Notes: generated by a model not told the origin, from the letters alone. A DNA stretch of 64,000 nucleotides from Caballeronia fortuita (GCF_001544835.2 NZ_FCNX02000005.1:186001-250000), one strand, 5' to 3'. Numbered from the stretch's first letter, positions 26,870 to 37,806 are shown. Numbers and translations: made by a program.

Positions 26870-27574
26870 TTACGCTCCTTTCGCGCGGACGATACGTTGT
26901 TCGATGCGCTTTTCCGGATGCGCATTCAGGACGAGGCGCTGCACGAAGATGCCGGGCGTGTGGATCGCGTCCGGATCGAGTTCGCCCACTTCGACGATCT
27001 CTTCCACTTCGGCGACGGTGATCTTGCCCGCCATCGCGCAGTTCGGGTTGAAGTTGCGCGCCGTGCGGCGATAGATCAGGTTGCCGGACTTGTCGGCCTT
27101 CCAGGCTTTGACGAGCGCGACGTCGGCGGTCAGCGAATGTTCGAGCACGTAGTGGTTCTCGCCGAACTGGCGCGTTTCCTTGCCTTCGGCGATCACGGTG
27201 CCGAAGCCGGTGTTCGTGAAGAACGCCGGGATGCCCGCGCCGCCCGCGCGCAGCTTCTCGGCGAGTGTGCCTTGCGGCGTGAATTCGAGTTCGAGTTCGC
27301 CGGCGAGATATTGCCGCTCGAACTCCTTGTTTTCGCCGACGTACGACGAAATCATCTTCTTGATCTGGCGCGTCTCGAGCAGCAGGCCGAGGCCGAAGCC
27401 GTCGACACCCGCATTGTTGCTGATGCAGGTGATGCCCTTCACGCCCGTGTCGCGCAACGCGGCGATGAGCGCTTCGGGAATGCCGCACAGCCCGAAACCG
27501 CCGACGGCGAATGTCTGCCCGTCCTTGACGATGTCTTCGAGCGCAGCTTTCGCGCTGGGATAGACCTTGTTCAT
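26870..27574 (-). CDS. scoA: 3-oxoacid CoA-transferase subunit A
   Basis: The 234-residue alpha subunit paired with ScoB. The glycine loop [36 protein letters not shown] and [16 protein letters not shown] are the family signatures of SCOT-type A subunits. An AAGGGA ribosome binding site precedes the ATG. It is the first gene of a two-gene leftward operon, divergent from a PAS-LuxR regulator across 221 bases. Confidence 0.92.
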   Translation of the reverse strand: MNKVYPSAKAALEDIVKDGQTFAVGGFGLCGIPEALIAALRDTGVKGITCISNNAGVDGFGLGLLLETRQIKKMISSYVGENKEFERQYLAGELELEFTPQGTLAEKLRAGGAGIPAFFTNTGFGTVIAEGKETRQFGENHYVLEHSLTADVALVKAWKADKSGNLIYRRTARNFNPNCAMAGKITVAEVEEIVEVGELDPDAIHTPGIFVQRLVLNAHPEKRIEQRIVRAKGA

Positions 27575-27795
27575 CTGTGTGTCCCTTCCATGTTTGAAAC
27601 CAACTGAAAATCGGCTTTTTGGTGCCGCCGATGCGCTCTCCCGAGCGCGTCACGCGGCCTTTTTGACGTGGCTCAAGCGTACTTTGGCCCGGCGATCCGG
27701 CACAATACGCAAAAATACATAAGTCATTGCCCGCGCGCGTTTGGTTCCCCGGCGCTTTTCGCCGCGAAACGCCTACGCCGCGCGCCCGATTCCAC

Positions 27796-28317
27796 ATGCG
27801 TGCACTGGACTATCAAACCGCGTTTCATCTCGCGCCCGTCGGGCTCGTGCTTTCGCGCGAGCGCACCATCGAGGACTGCAACGAGCAGCTTTGCGCGATC
27901 TTCGGTTCCGCGCGCGAGGCGCTCATCGGCAAGTCGTTCGAGGTGCTGTATCCGTCGCCGGACGAGTTCGCGCGCATCGGCGAGCGCATCGCCGCGCATA
28001 TCAGCCGCGAAGGCACGTACAGCGACGACCGCATCATGAAGCGCAGGAACGGCGAACTGTTCTGGTGTCACGTGACCGGCCGCGCGCTCGATCGCGCCGC
28101 GCCGCATGCAGCGGGCGTCTGGACTTTCGAGGACTTGAGCGCGACGCGGCGCGTGGCGATCGAACTGACGCCGCGCGAACGGGAGATCGCCGCGCAGCTC
28201 GTCACGGGCAAGACGAGCAAGCAGATCGGCCGCGTTCTCGAGATCAGCCCGCGCACGGTGGACATCTATCGCGCGCGGCTCATGCGAAAGTACGACACCG
28301 GCAACGCCACCGAACTG

Positions 28318-28341
<24 letters not shown>
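27796..28341 (+). CDS. PAS domain-containing LuxR-type regulator
   Basis: The 181-residue regulator has a PAS sensor domain at about residues 5-115 (FHLAPVGLVLSRERTIEDCN, KSFEVLYPSPDEF, MKRRNGELFWCHVTGRAL) and a LuxR/FixJ-type helix-turn-helix at 124-178 (LTPREREIAAQLVTGKTSKQ, ISPRTVDIYRARLMRKY). It has no receiver or kinase domain, so the PAS domain itself probably senses a ligand. Being divergent from scoAB it may control acetoacetate use. The ATG at 27796 lacks a good ribosome binding site; an upstream TTG at 27727 is an alternative. Its last 24 bases overlap the convergent thioesterase gene. Confidence 0.85.
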
Positions 28342-28773
<432 letters not shown>

Positions 28774-28809
28774 TGCTTGCAGTCAGGGAAAGGTCGATGA
28801 GGGCGATGT

Positions 28810-29583
28810 TCAGAGCGAGAAACCATCGTCCGCCGAAATGACCGAGCCGTTCATGAACTGCGATTCGTCGGCGGCAAGCAGCAGCAGCAGGCCGTCGAGG
28901 TCGTTGGGCGAACCCACGCGGCGGCGCGGCAGCATCGAAATGAGCTTTTGCCCCTGCTCGGTCTTCCAGTGGTGGTGGTTGATCTCGGTATCGATATAAC
29001 CGGGGCAGATTGCGTTGACGTTGATGCCGTGACGGCCCCATTCGAGCGCCATCGCCTTCGTCATCTGCACGACGGCGGCCTTGCTCATCGAATAGAGGCC
29101 GATCTGCGGAAACACGCGCAAGCCCGCCACCGACGCCACGTTGATGATCCGGTATGCCGGTTTGGCCGGGCCGTTGCCGCGCATGATCATGCGTTTGGCG
29201 ACTTCCTGCGCGACGAAAAACGCGCCGCGCACGTTCGTGCCGAACACGAACTCGTAGTCCGAGGGCGTGACGTCGGTCAGCTTCTGCGTCGTCGAAACGC
29301 CCGAGTTATTGACGAGGATGTCGATGGTACCCGCTTCCGTCTCTGCATGCGCGATCGCGGCCTTGATGCTCTGGTAGTCGGTCACGTCGAGCGTCACCAC
29401 GTGCGCGGCGCCGCCCGACGACTCGATCTCGGCGCGCAATTCCTTCAGGCGCTCCGTGCGCCGGCTAGCGAGCACCACTTTGGCGCCCGCCTGCGACAAC
29501 ACCTGCGCGAATCGCTTGCCCAAACCACTGGACGCGCCTGTAATCAGCGCGACCTTGCCTTCCAGGTTGATCGAACGGCCCAT
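28810..29583 (-). CDS. short-chain dehydrogenase/reductase
   Basis: The 257-residue SDR oxidoreductase has TGASSGLG (cofactor-binding Gly motif, 15-22), VNNSG (91-95) and the catalytic Ser151, Tyr164 and Lys168 in YSMSK. The Arg pair after strand 2 (SRRTERL) suggests NADP(H). The C terminus SQFMNGSVISADDGFSL fits the classical family. Next to a thioesterase and ETF-ubiquinone oxidoreductase it may act on a CoA-linked or fatty substrate; this is context only. It is divergent from the ETF gene. Confidence 0.9.
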   Translation of the reverse strand: MGRSINLEGKVALITGASSGLGKRFAQVLSQAGAKVVLASRRTERLKELRAEIESSGGAAHVVTLDVTDYQSIKAAIAHAETEAGTIDILVNNSGVSTTQKLTDVTPSDYEFVFGTNVRGAFFVAQEVAKRMIMRGNGPAKPAYRIINVASVAGLRVFPQIGLYSMSKAAVVQMTKAMALEWGRHGINVNAICPGYIDTEINHHHWKTEQGQKLISMLPRRRVGSPNDLDGLLLLLAADESQFMNGSVISADDGFSL

Positions 29584-29681
29584 TGTGCTTCCTTGTTTTG
29601 GTTGGCTCAGCCGTGGCAGGCGCGCGAGGCGCCGATGCAGGCTGTCAGCGTCAACACCGATGGCGCGGGTGTCGTGAATAA

Positions 29682-29697
29682 TAGTACGATCGTGCGA
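29682..29697. promoter_or_regulatory. imperfect palindrome around ACGATCGT, possible TetR-type operator
   Basis: The perfect 8-bp palindrome ACGATCGT (29686-29693) is flanked by further symmetric positions (T, G on the left; C, A on the right). It sits midway between the divergent SDR and ETF-ubiquinone oxidoreductase genes. Control by a TetR-family fatty-acid regulator is a guess from shape and position. Confidence 0.35.
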
Positions 29698-29785
29698 AAT
29701 ACGCGGGCTTCGGTTGCGGCCCGCGTCACCTTCCCTGAAAATACGCGATCCCGAAAGGGCATTCTAACGGCACATAGGAGCATTG

Positions 29786-31459
29786 ATGACCCCGGCGAGC
29801 CTCATCGAGCAATACGGTCCCCGCGAATCGATGGAATACGACGTCGTCATCGTCGGCGGCGGACCAGCCGGTTTGTCGGCGGCCATCCGGTTGAAGCAAC
29901 TGGCGGAGGAAAAAGGCGTCGAGATCGGCGTCTGCGTTCTGGAGAAAGGCTCCGAGATCGGCGCGCATATCCTGTCTGGCGCGGTGATGGACCCGCGCGG
30001 CCTGTCCGAGCTCATTCCCGACTGGAAGGAAAAAGGCGCCCCGCTCGATGTCGAGGTGACCGAGGACCGCTTCCTGTTCCTGTCGCAGAACGACGCGAAA
30101 CAGGTGCCGAACTGGCTGCTCCCCGACAACTTCAAGAACCACGGCAACTACGTCATTTCGCTTGCGAACGTCACGCGCTGGCTCGGGCAGCAGGCCGAAG
30201 CGCTGGGCGTCGAGATTTTTCCGGGCTTTCCCGCAGCAGAAGTCCTGTATGCCGATGACGGCTCGGTGCGCGGCGTCGTCACCGGCAACATGGGCGTCGG
30301 CAAGGACGGCCAGCCGACCGAAAATTTTCAGCTCGGCATGGAACTGCACGCGAAATACACGCTTTTTTGCGAAGGCGCGCGCGGGCATCTCGGCCGTCAG
30401 CTCATCGATAAATTCAAGCTCAACCGGAATGCCGATCCGCAGGTGTACGGCATCGGCATCAAGGAATTGTGGGAAATCGATCCGGTCAAGCACAAGCCCG
30501 GACTCGTGATCCACACCGCGGGCTGGCCGCTCGACCCGGACACTTACGGCGGCTCGTTCCTCTATCACATGGACAACAACCAGGTGGTCGTCGGCTTCGT
30601 CGTCGGGCTCGGGTATTCGAATCCGTATCTGTCGCCGTTCGAGGAATTCCAGCGCTACAAGACGCATCCGTCGATCCGTGCGTTCCTCGAAGGCGGCAAG
30701 CGCATTTCGTACGGCGCGCGCGCGATCACCGCCGGCGGCCTGATGTCGCTGCCGAAACTCGCGTTCCCGGGCGGCGCGCTCGCGGGCGATGACGCGGGCT
30801 TTCTCAACGCGTCGCGCATCAAGGGCAGTCACGCCGCGATCAAATCCGGCAAGATGGCCGCCGAAGCCGCGTTCGAAGCGGTCCAGGCCGGCCGCCAGAA
30901 CGACGAACTCACGGCTTATCCCGAAGCGTTCGACAGCTCGTGGCTGAAGACGGAGCTCTACCGCGCGCGCAACTTCAAGCAGTGGATGAGCAAGGGTCTC
31001 TACCTCGGCACCTTCATGGTCGGTCTGGAGCAGAAGGTGATGGGCGGCAACGTGCCGTGGACGCTGCATCATCAGCACTGGGATCACGAGATGCTGAAGC
31101 CCGCGTCGCAGTGCAAGCCGATCGTCTATCCGAAGCCCGATGGCAAGCTCACGTTCGACCGTCTTTCGTCAGTGTTCATCTCGAACACGAACCACGAAGA
31201 GAATCAGCCCGCGCATCTGACGCTGAAAGACCCGAGCGTGCCGGTCAACGTCAACCTGCGCACGTATGCCGGTCCCGAAGCCCGATACTGCCCGGCGGCC
31301 GTGTACGAGTTCGTCAAATCGGACGACGGCAACGAGCGTTTGCAGATCAACGCGCAGAACTGCGTTCACTGCAAGACCTGCGACATCAAGGACCCGACGC
31401 AGAACATTGTGTGGGTCACGCCGGAAGGCGGCGGCGGGCCGAACTATCCGAACATGTAA
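29786..31459 (+). CDS. electron transfer flavoprotein-ubiquinone oxidoreductase
   Basis: The 557-residue inner-membrane enzyme passes electrons from acyl-CoA dehydrogenases, via ETF, to ubiquinone. The FAD-binding motif VVIVGGGPAGLSAAI is near residue 20. Near the C terminus the four cysteines of one 4Fe-4S cluster are seen in RYCPAAVYEF and NCVHCKTCDIKDP, followed by the family ending EGGGGPNYPNM. The ATG at 29786 has AGGAG five bases upstream. It is monocistronic, with a terminator 15 bases later. ETF subunits are not in the window. Confidence 0.95.
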   Translation: MTPASLIEQYGPRESMEYDVVIVGGGPAGLSAAIRLKQLAEEKGVEIGVCVLEKGSEIGAHILSGAVMDPRGLSELIPDWKEKGAPLDVEVTEDRFLFLSQNDAKQVPNWLLPDNFKNHGNYVISLANVTRWLGQQAEALGVEIFPGFPAAEVLYADDGSVRGVVTGNMGVGKDGQPTENFQLGMELHAKYTLFCEGARGHLGRQLIDKFKLNRNADPQVYGIGIKELWEIDPVKHKPGLVIHTAGWPLDPDTYGGSFLYHMDNNQVVVGFVVGLGYSNPYLSPFEEFQRYKTHPSIRAFLEGGKRISYGARAITAGGLMSLPKLAFPGGALAGDDAGFLNASRIKGSHAAIKSGKMAAEAAFEAVQAGRQNDELTAYPEAFDSSWLKTELYRARNFKQWMSKGLYLGTFMVGLEQKVMGGNVPWTLHHQHWDHEMLKPASQCKPIVYPKPDGKLTFDRLSSVFISNTNHEENQPAHLTLKDPSVPVNVNLRTYAGPEARYCPAAVYEFVKSDDGNERLQINAQNCVHCKTCDIKDPTQNIVWVTPEGGGGPNYPNM

Positions 31460-31473
31460 GGCCTGAAAGTACG

Positions 31474-31497
31474 AAGGGCGCCGGTTTCGGCGCCCTT
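31474..31497 (+). terminator. Rho-independent terminator
   Basis: A 9-bp stem (AAGGGCGCC with GGCGCCCTT, loop GGTTTC) is followed by TTCTTTTATTT. It ends the ETF-ubiquinone oxidoreductase gene, just before the convergent aroC stop. Confidence 0.88.
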
Positions 31498-31502
31498 TTC
31501 TT

Positions 31503-32609
31503 TTATTTCGACGGCGCCTGCGCCGCTATCTTCGGCGTCTCGACGACCACGTCGCCGCACTGCGCGCGATGCCGCAGCGCGTGATCCATCAGCACGAGCG
31601 CGAGCAGCGCTTCGGCGATCGGCGTCGCACGAATGCCGACACACGGATCGTGACGCCCGAACGTTTCGACGGTCGCGCCCGCGCCTTCCTTGTCGATCGA
31701 CTGGCGCGGCGTGCGGATGCTCGACGTCGGCTTGATCGCGATCGATACCCTGATGTCCTGTCCGCTCGAAATGCCGCCGAGAATGCCGCCCGCGTTGTTG
31801 GTCGCGAAACCTTCGGGCGACATCTCGTCGCCGTGTTCCGAGCCGCGCTGCGCGACGCTCGCGAAGCCCGCGCCGATTTCGACGCCCTTCACGGCGTTCA
31901 GACCCATCATCGCGTGGGCGATGTCGGCATCCAGCCGATCGTAGAGCGGCTCGCCAAGCCCGACCGGCACGCCCGTCGCGACGACCTCGATGCGCGCGCC
32001 GACCGAGTCGCCATCGCGCCGCAAGCCGTCCATGTATTCCTCGAGCTGCGGCACGATGTCCGCGTTCGGCGAGAAGAACGGATTCTCGGGCACATGCCGC
32101 CAGTCGACGAACGGAATCTCGATGCCGCCGAGTGCGCTCATGCAGCCGTGCGTCTCCAGGCCGAATTTCTCGCGCAGCCACTTCTTCGCAACCGCGCCCG
32201 CCGCGACCGTCGGCGCCGTCAGCCGCGCCGACGAGCGGCCGCCGCCGCGATAATCGCGCACGCCGTACTTCTGCCAATAGGTGTAGTCCGCGTGACCCGG
32301 GCGGAACGTCTGCGCGATGTTGCCGTAGTCCTTGCTGCGCTGATCGGTATTGCGGATCAGGAGCGCGATGGGCGTGCCCGTCGTCACGCCTTCGAACACG
32401 CCGGAAAGAATCTCGACCTGATCCGGTTCCTGGCGCTGCGTGACGTGACGCGACGTGCCGGGGCGGCGCCGGTCGAGTTCGATCTGGATATCGGCTTCCG
32501 TGAGCGCCATGCCCGGCGGGCAGCCGTCGATCACACAGCCGATCGCGGGACCATGCGACTCGCCGAAATTCGTGACGGTGAAGAGCGTGCCAAGGGTATT
32601 GCCGGACAT
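31503..32609 (-). CDS. aroC: chorismate synthase
   Basis: The 368-residue enzyme makes chorismate from 5-enolpyruvylshikimate 3-phosphate with reduced FMN. The three family signatures are present: [18 protein letters not shown] near the N terminus, [20 protein letters not shown] in the middle and [18 protein letters not shown] near the C terminus. The start MSGNTLG is the family start. The longer open frame to the right is a shadow of the next gene. It is 53 bases downstream of the flippase-acyltransferase gene on the same strand. Confidence 0.97.
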   Translation of the reverse strand: MSGNTLGTLFTVTNFGESHGPAIGCVIDGCPPGMALTEADIQIELDRRRPGTSRHVTQRQEPDQVEILSGVFEGVTTGTPIALLIRNTDQRSKDYGNIAQTFRPGHADYTYWQKYGVRDYRGGGRSSARLTAPTVAAGAVAKKWLREKFGLETHGCMSALGGIEIPFVDWRHVPENPFFSPNADIVPQLEEYMDGLRRDGDSVGARIEVVATGVPVGLGEPLYDRLDADIAHAMMGLNAVKGVEIGAGFASVAQRGSEHGDEMSPEGFATNNAGGILGGISSGQDIRVSIAIKPTSSIRTPRQSIDKEGAGATVETFGRHDPCVGIRATPIAEALLALVLMDHALRHRAQCGDVVVETPKIAAQAPSK

Positions 32610-32662
32610 GGGCGTCGACCTGAAAAAATGTGTCGGGGAAACCAGTATTATGCCAGCGCCGT

Positions 32663-34606
32663 CTAACGCCGCGCGCCGCGCAAGGCCGACACCGCGTCCT
32701 GCAGATGCGCGGGCGTCGCGTCTTCCGGCGCGATCGGCTCGCCGACCGCGAGCGTGAGGCGCGTCATCGCGCCGCGCTTGATCGGACGCGGCCACTGCGC
32801 GTCTTCGTGACGCGAGAACACGCTGCCCCAGAGCCCGCGCAGCGCCATCGGCACGACGGGCGCCGGATGGCGTCGCAGGATTTCGGAAATGCCGTGACGG
32901 AACGGATTGATGTCGCCCGTGCGCGTGAGCTTGCCTTCGGGAAAGATGCAGACGAGATCGCCCTCGTCCAGCGAGCGCGCGCAGGCTGCGTAGGCGCGTT
33001 CGAGCATGTCGGCGTCTTCGTGCGCGGGCGCGATCGGAATCGCCTTCGCGTGCCGGAACATCCAGCCGACGAACGGCGTGCGGAAGATGCGGTGATCCAT
33101 CACGAAGCGGATCGGGCGCGGGCTTTCGGCCATGATGACGACCGCATCGACGAAACTCACGTGATTGCACACGAGCACGGCCGCGCCATGCGACGGAATG
33201 CGCCCGGCATCGACGAGACGAATGCGATAGAACGTGTGCACCAGAATCCACGCGATGAAGCGCAGCAGGAACTCCGGCACGAGCGAGTAGATGTACACCG
33301 CGACGACGACATTGAGCAGCGCCGTCGTCAGAAAAAGCCCCGGAATGCCGACACCGTACGACGTGAGCGCGAGCGCCATCAACGCCGAGACGATCATGAA
33401 AAACGAATTGAGGATGTTGTTCGCCGCGATGATGCGCGCGCGATGCGTCGGTTGACTGCGCGCCTGGATCAGCGCGTAGAGCGGCACGCTGTAGAAGCCG
33501 CCGAACATCGCGAGCAGAAAGAGGTCGGCGAGGATGCGCCAGTGCGGCAGCGCGACGAGAAATTCGCCGACATCGAGCAAATGACCCGCAGGCGCGATCC
33601 GATGGCTCGCGAAGAACAGATCGATCGCGAACACGCTGATGCCGATGGACCCGAGCGGCACGAGCCCGATCTCGACGCGCCGCTTCGACAGCCGCTCGCA
33701 CAGAAGCGACCCCGTGCCGATGCCGATGGAGAACGTCGCGAGCAGCACGGTGACGACATCGGGATTCGCGGACAGCACGTCCTTCGCGAAATTGAAAAAC
33801 GACGTGAGAAAGGTCGCGCCGACGAACCACAGCCACGAAATGCCAAGCAGGCTCAGGAACACGGTGCGATCCTGTTTCGCGAGCTTCAGATTGCGCCACG
33901 TTTCCGACACCGGATTCCAGTTGATGCGCAAATCCGGCTGCGACGCCTCCGACTTCGGCACGAACGCCGAGGCCACGCGCCCGGCGATCGCAAAGCCGAT
34001 GCACGCGAGCGCGAGCAGCATCGCGCCGTGTTCCGAGGCGCCCGCCGCCGCCCCGCCGATGATCGTGCCGATCAGGATCGCGACGAACGTGCCCATCTCG
34101 ACGAGCCCGTTGCCGCCGACGAGTTCATGCGAATCCAGATGCTGCGGCAAGTACGCGTATTTCACGGGGCCGAAGACAGTCGAATGCACGCCCATCAGGA
34201 ACGTGCAGGCGTAGAGCAGCGGCGCGCTGTGCAGCATGAAGCCCGCGCCGCCGACCAGCATCACGACGATCTCGAAGCTCTTCACGAGCCGCGCAAGCAC
34301 GGCCTTGTCGTACTTGTCGGCGATCTGGCCGGACGTCGCCGAAAACAGCACGAAGGGCACGATGAAGATCGCGGAGATGAGAAACGCGGCGGTTTTCGGA
34401 TCGACGCCGGCAAAGCGCGCGGCCTGGAACGTCACCAGCGACGTGAAGCCTACCTTGAACACGTTGTCGTTCATCGCGCTGAGGAATTGCGTCCAGAAAA
34501 AAGGCGCGAAACGGCGTTCGCGCAAAAGGCCGAACTGGCTTTCTGTATGCGAGACGCCGGAAGTGGGCGAAGTGCGCGTAGACGCGCGCAGCGGCTTGTC
34601 GTTCAT
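32663..34606 (-). CDS. fused MFS lysophospholipid transporter and 1-acylglycerol-phosphate acyltransferase (LplT-PlsC type)
   Basis: The 647-residue protein has two domains. Residues 30-450 form a 12-helix MFS transporter of the LplT type ([29 protein letters not shown]). Residues 455-647 form a PlsC acyltransferase with the HX4D motif His482-Asp487 ([10 protein letters not shown]) and [10 protein letters not shown] at 555-564. E. coli separates LplT from Aas, whose acyltransferase is fused to an acyl-ACP synthetase; here the synthetase part is absent. The probable role is uptake and re-acylation of lysophospholipids in the inner membrane. The start at 34606 is chosen by homology; the ribosome binding site is weak. 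Confidence 0.92.
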   Translation of the reverse strand: MNDKPLRASTRTSPTSGVSHTESQFGLLRERRFAPFFWTQFLSAMNDNVFKVGFTSLVTFQAARFAGVDPKTAAFLISAIFIVPFVLFSATSGQIADKYDKAVLARLVKSFEIVVMLVGGAGFMLHSAPLLYACTFLMGVHSTVFGPVKYAYLPQHLDSHELVGGNGLVEMGTFVAILIGTIIGGAAAGASEHGAMLLALACIGFAIAGRVASAFVPKSEASQPDLRINWNPVSETWRNLKLAKQDRTVFLSLLGISWLWFVGATFLTSFFNFAKDVLSANPDVVTVLLATFSIGIGTGSLLCERLSKRRVEIGLVPLGSIGISVFAIDLFFASHRIAPAGHLLDVGEFLVALPHWRILADLFLLAMFGGFYSVPLYALIQARSQPTHRARIIAANNILNSFFMIVSALMALALTSYGVGIPGLFLTTALLNVVVAVYIYSLVPEFLLRFIAWILVHTFYRIRLVDAGRIPSHGAAVLVCNHVSFVDAVVIMAESPRPIRFVMDHRIFRTPFVGWMFRHAKAIPIAPAHEDADMLERAYAACARSLDEGDLVCIFPEGKLTRTGDINPFRHGISEILRRHPAPVVPMALRGLWGSVFSRHEDAQWPRPIKRGAMTRLTLAVGEPIAPEDATPAHLQDAVSALRGARR

Positions 34607-34772
34607 GTCTTGCGGGGGGATGAGTATTCGGGGTTGGTCGCGCCTGTCGCGATCGAATCCGAACGAAAAAAAGCGCGCCACGAAGGCGCGCTGCGGATGA
34701 TGACTTCTGCGTGAAGCATCGGCTCGACCGACTCGTCCGCGAAGCGCGACGCCTCGCGAGACGACGTCGCCC

Positions 34773-35225
34773 TTAACGTGCTTCTTCCTGCTGTTCGGGC
34801 CAGTCGCGGATATAGGCTTTCAACATGCGATTCTCGAAGCCCTGCTCTTCCACGACCGCTTTCGCGACGTCGTAAAACGAGATCACGCCCATCAACTGAC
34901 GTTTTTCCATGACCGGCAGATAGCGCACGTGATGTTCGAGCATCATGCGGCGCACTTCGTTTACGTCCGTTTCCGGCGTGCAGGTGAGCGGATGATCGTC
35001 CATGATCTTGCGGATGGTCGTGGCGCCGACCGAGCCGCTATTGTTGTGCAAGGTCAGGATAATCTCGCGGAACGTCAGCATGCCGACCAGGTCGCCGTAT
35101 TCCATGACGACGAGCGAGCCGATATCGTGCGCGGCCATGGTGTCGATCGCGTCGGAGAGCGGCGTATCGGGTGTCACGGTGAACAGGGTGTTGCCCTTCA
35201 CCTTCAGAATGTCGCTGACTCGCAT
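34773..35225 (-). CDS. CBS domain-containing protein
   Basis: The 150-residue protein consists of two CBS repeats forming one Bateman module: residues about 8-65 (FTVTPDTPLSDAIDTMAAHDIGSLVV region) and 75-132 (HPLTCTPETDVNEVRRMM, RYLPVMEKRQLMGVISFYDV). Such modules bind adenosyl nucleotides and act as energy sensors, often on a partner protein. No partner is adjacent. GAGGAG precedes the ATG closely. It is divergent from metY across 249 bases, where I see no gene. Confidence 0.9.
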   Translation of the reverse strand: MRVSDILKVKGNTLFTVTPDTPLSDAIDTMAAHDIGSLVVMEYGDLVGMLTFREIILTLHNNSGSVGATTIRKIMDDHPLTCTPETDVNEVRRMMLEHHVRYLPVMEKRQLMGVISFYDVAKAVVEEQGFENRMLKAYIRDWPEQQEEAR

Positions 35226-35474
35226 GACTGTCTCCTCGCGAAATGCCTGTCCAGATGCCCAAACGATGATGAAACAATAGGTCGATGCTATCGGAAAGGC
35301 CCGTAAAAGGAAAGCGAACGGCGCGGCGACTAGCCCGCATCGGCCGAACGGACAAGGCTTCGCGCAATGGACGGCCGCGCGTTCGCCCTAAGTTTGAGCG
35401 CGTGCGTCCGATGTTAGGATGATTGACCCTCATTTCCGACGCTTGCCGGTGCGTCCCGCGCGCCGGCCGCCCCT

Positions 35475-36812
35475 ATGCCAGCCAACCGTTTCGACACGCT
35501 CGCGCTGCACGCGGGCGCCGCACCCGATCCCGCCACCGGCGCGCGCGCGACGCCGATTTATCAGACCACGTCGTTCACCTTCCGCGACAGCGACCACGCC
35601 GCCGCGCTCTTCAACATGGAGCGCTCCGGCCACGTCTACTCGCGCATCTCGAATCCGACCGTCGCGGTGTTCGAGGAACGCGTCGCGGCGCTCGAAGGCG
35701 GCGTCGGCGCGATCGGGACGGCGAGCGGCCAGGCGGCGCTGCATCTGGCGATCGCGACGCTGATGGGCGCGGGCTCGCACATCGTCGCATCGAGCGCGCT
35801 CTACGGCGGCTCGCACAATCTGCTGCATTACACCTTGCGACGCTTCGGCATCGAAACGACGTTCGTGCCGCCGCACGATCTCGACGCCTGGCGCGCGGCG
35901 GCCCGGCCCAACACGCGGCTTTTCTTCGGCGAGACGCTCGGCAATCCGGGGCTGGACGTGCTCGATATCGCCGGTGTCGCGGAAATCGCGCACGAGCACG
36001 CGGCGCCGCTGCTCGTCGATTCGACCTTCACGACGCCTTATCTGCTGCGCCCGTTCGAGCACGGCGCGGACCTCGTCTATCACTCCGCGACCAAGTTTCT
36101 CGGCGGACATGGGACGACGATCGGCGGCGTGCTCGTCGATGGCGGCACCTTCGATTTCACCGCGAGCGGACGTTTTCCCGAATTCACCGAGCCCTACGAC
36201 GGCTTTCACGGCATGGTGTTCGCCGAAGAGAGCACCGTCGCGCCGTTTCTGCTGCGCGCCCGGCGCGAAGGCTTGCGCGATTTCGGCGCGTGCCTGCATC
36301 CGCAGGCGGCCTGGCAACTGCTTCAAGGCATCGAAACCTTGCCGTTGCGCATGGACCGGCATGTCGCGAACACCCGCAAGGTGATTGAATTCCTGTTGAG
36401 CTCGGCCGCGGTCGACGGGGTCGCTTATCCCGAATTGCCGACGCATCGCGACCACGCGCTCGCGCAGCGTCTGTTGCCGCACGGCGCGGGCGCGGTGTTC
36501 AGCTTCGACTTGAAGGGCGGCGTGCCGGCGGCGCGCAAATTCATCGAAACGCTGACGCTGTTCTCGCATCTGGCGAACGTTGGCGATGCGCGCTCGCTCG
36601 TGATCCATCCCGCCTCGACGACGCACTTCCGCATGGACGCCGCCGCGCTCGAAGCGGCGGGCATCGGGCCGGGACGCATCCGTCTGTCGATCGGGCTGGA
36701 AGACCCGGACGATCTCATCGACGATCTGAAGCGCGGGTTGAAGGCCGCGCAGAAAGCGGCCGAAAGCGCGCCGGACGCGAGCGCCGCCGCGCCGCTCGGG
36801 AGCCGCGCATGA
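35475..36812 (+). CDS. metY: O-acetylhomoserine sulfhydrylase (Cys/Met metabolism PLP enzyme)
   Basis: The 445-residue PLP enzyme of the cystathionine gamma-synthase family probably makes homocysteine from O-acetyl(succinyl)homoserine and sulfide. The PLP lysine is in YHSATKFLGGHGTTIGG; YSRISNPTVAVFEERVAALEGG and the C-terminal RLSIGLEDPDDLIDDL are typical. The long N-terminal region and the TKFLGGHGT context favour the MetY branch over MetB/MetC. There is no clear ribosome binding site before the ATG. The stop overlaps the next start as ATGA. Confidence 0.9.
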   Translation: MPANRFDTLALHAGAAPDPATGARATPIYQTTSFTFRDSDHAAALFNMERSGHVYSRISNPTVAVFEERVAALEGGVGAIGTASGQAALHLAIATLMGAGSHIVASSALYGGSHNLLHYTLRRFGIETTFVPPHDLDAWRAAARPNTRLFFGETLGNPGLDVLDIAGVAEIAHEHAAPLLVDSTFTTPYLLRPFEHGADLVYHSATKFLGGHGTTIGGVLVDGGTFDFTASGRFPEFTEPYDGFHGMVFAEESTVAPFLLRARREGLRDFGACLHPQAAWQLLQGIETLPLRMDRHVANTRKVIEFLLSSAAVDGVAYPELPTHRDHALAQRLLPHGAGAVFSFDLKGGVPAARKFIETLTLFSHLANVGDARSLVIHPASTTHFRMDAAALEAAGIGPGRIRLSIGLEDPDDLIDDLKRGLKAAQKAAESAPDASAAAPLGSRA

Positions 36813-37651
36813 TCCTCGACATTAACGGCCGCGCGGCCTATGCCTATACCGGCGGCAAGCCTTTCGACGCGGCGCGTCCCGCAGTCGTGTTCTTTCACGG
36901 CGCGGAGCACGATCACAGCGTCTGGGCTTTGCAGAGCCGCTATTTCGCGCATCACGGCTTCGGCGTGCTTGCGCTCGACCTGCCGAGTCATGGACGAAGC
37001 GCCGGGCCCGCGCTCGCGACCATCGCCGAACTCGCCGACTGGGTGCTCGCCGTGCTCGACGCAGCCGGCGTGCGCCGGGCGATCTTCGTCGGCCACAGCA
37101 TGGGCTCGCTGATCGCGCTCGATGCCGCGGGCCGCTATCCAGATCGCGCGACGGGCCTCGCCCTGCTCGCAACCGCCGCGCCGATGGCCGTCTCCGACAC
37201 GCTGCTCGACGCCGCTCGCGAGCACGAGCCCGAAGCCATCGCGATGGTCAATCAGTGGTCGCATTCGACGATCGCCGCGAAACCATCGAGCCCTGCGCCG
37301 GGATTCTGGCTGCATGGCGTGAATCAGCGGCTCATGGAACGCGTGAGCCTGCGCGGCGAAGCGCTGCTCTTCCACACCGATTTCAGCGCGTGCGACACCT
37401 ACGCCGATGCGCTCGAACGCGCGGCCGCCGTGCGTTGCCCCGTGTGCATCGTGAGCGGCAAGCGCGATGTGATGACGCCGCCGCGCGCCGCGCGTGCGCT
37501 CACCGACGCCCTGAAAAAGGGAGGCGCATCGGTGCAAACGGCGGAACTCGACGCCGGTCACGCGCTCATGTCCGAAGCGCCCGATGCGACGCTGGATACG
37601 CTCTTCGCCTTCGCGCTCGACTGTGCCCGCGCGGCGGCGAAATCCGGCTGA
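36809..37651 (+). CDS. alpha/beta hydrolase
   Basis: The 280-residue hydrolase has VVFFHGAEHDHSVW, the nucleophile elbow GHSMGS and C-terminal LDAGHALM with the catalytic histidine; SGKRDVMTPP carries the acid. It overlaps the metY stop by four bases (ATGA), so translation is coupled. Its role beside a sulfhydrylase is not known; a thioester or lactone substrate is possible but unsupported. Confidence 0.88.
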   Translation: MILDINGRAAYAYTGGKPFDAARPAVVFFHGAEHDHSVWALQSRYFAHHGFGVLALDLPSHGRSAGPALATIAELADWVLAVLDAAGVRRAIFVGHSMGSLIALDAAGRYPDRATGLALLATAAPMAVSDTLLDAAREHEPEAIAMVNQWSHSTIAAKPSSPAPGFWLHGVNQRLMERVSLRGEALLFHTDFSACDTYADALERAAAVRCPVCIVSGKRDVMTPPRAARALTDALKKGGASVQTAELDAGHALMSEAPDATLDTLFAFALDCARAAAKSG

Positions 37652-37806
37652 GCCGCGCGTGCGCCGGGCCGCGCAACCCGGCGCATCCGCTTGCGTGGCG
37701 TGATGGACAGTCGCAGAATGATTCTTGCTGGTTCGTTGCCAGAACGCGCGTCGCGGAGACGCGCACTGCCTCGACGACACCGGCAGGCATCATCATGGAG
37801 GCCGCC

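Noticed and set aside
27680..27715. Sigma-54 type promoter between scoA and the PAS-LuxR gene
   Set aside because: A TGGC...GGCA pair is present but the spacing between GG and GC does not fit the -24/-12 consensus.
32630..34714. 694-codon open frame antisense to the flippase-acyltransferase gene
   Set aside because: Charged, repetitive shadow of the hydrophobic MFS sequence.
35224..35280. Methionine-containing mini-frame upstream of metY as an attenuator leader
   Set aside because: It ends with ATGATG near its stop, but no terminator or competing hairpin follows before metY.
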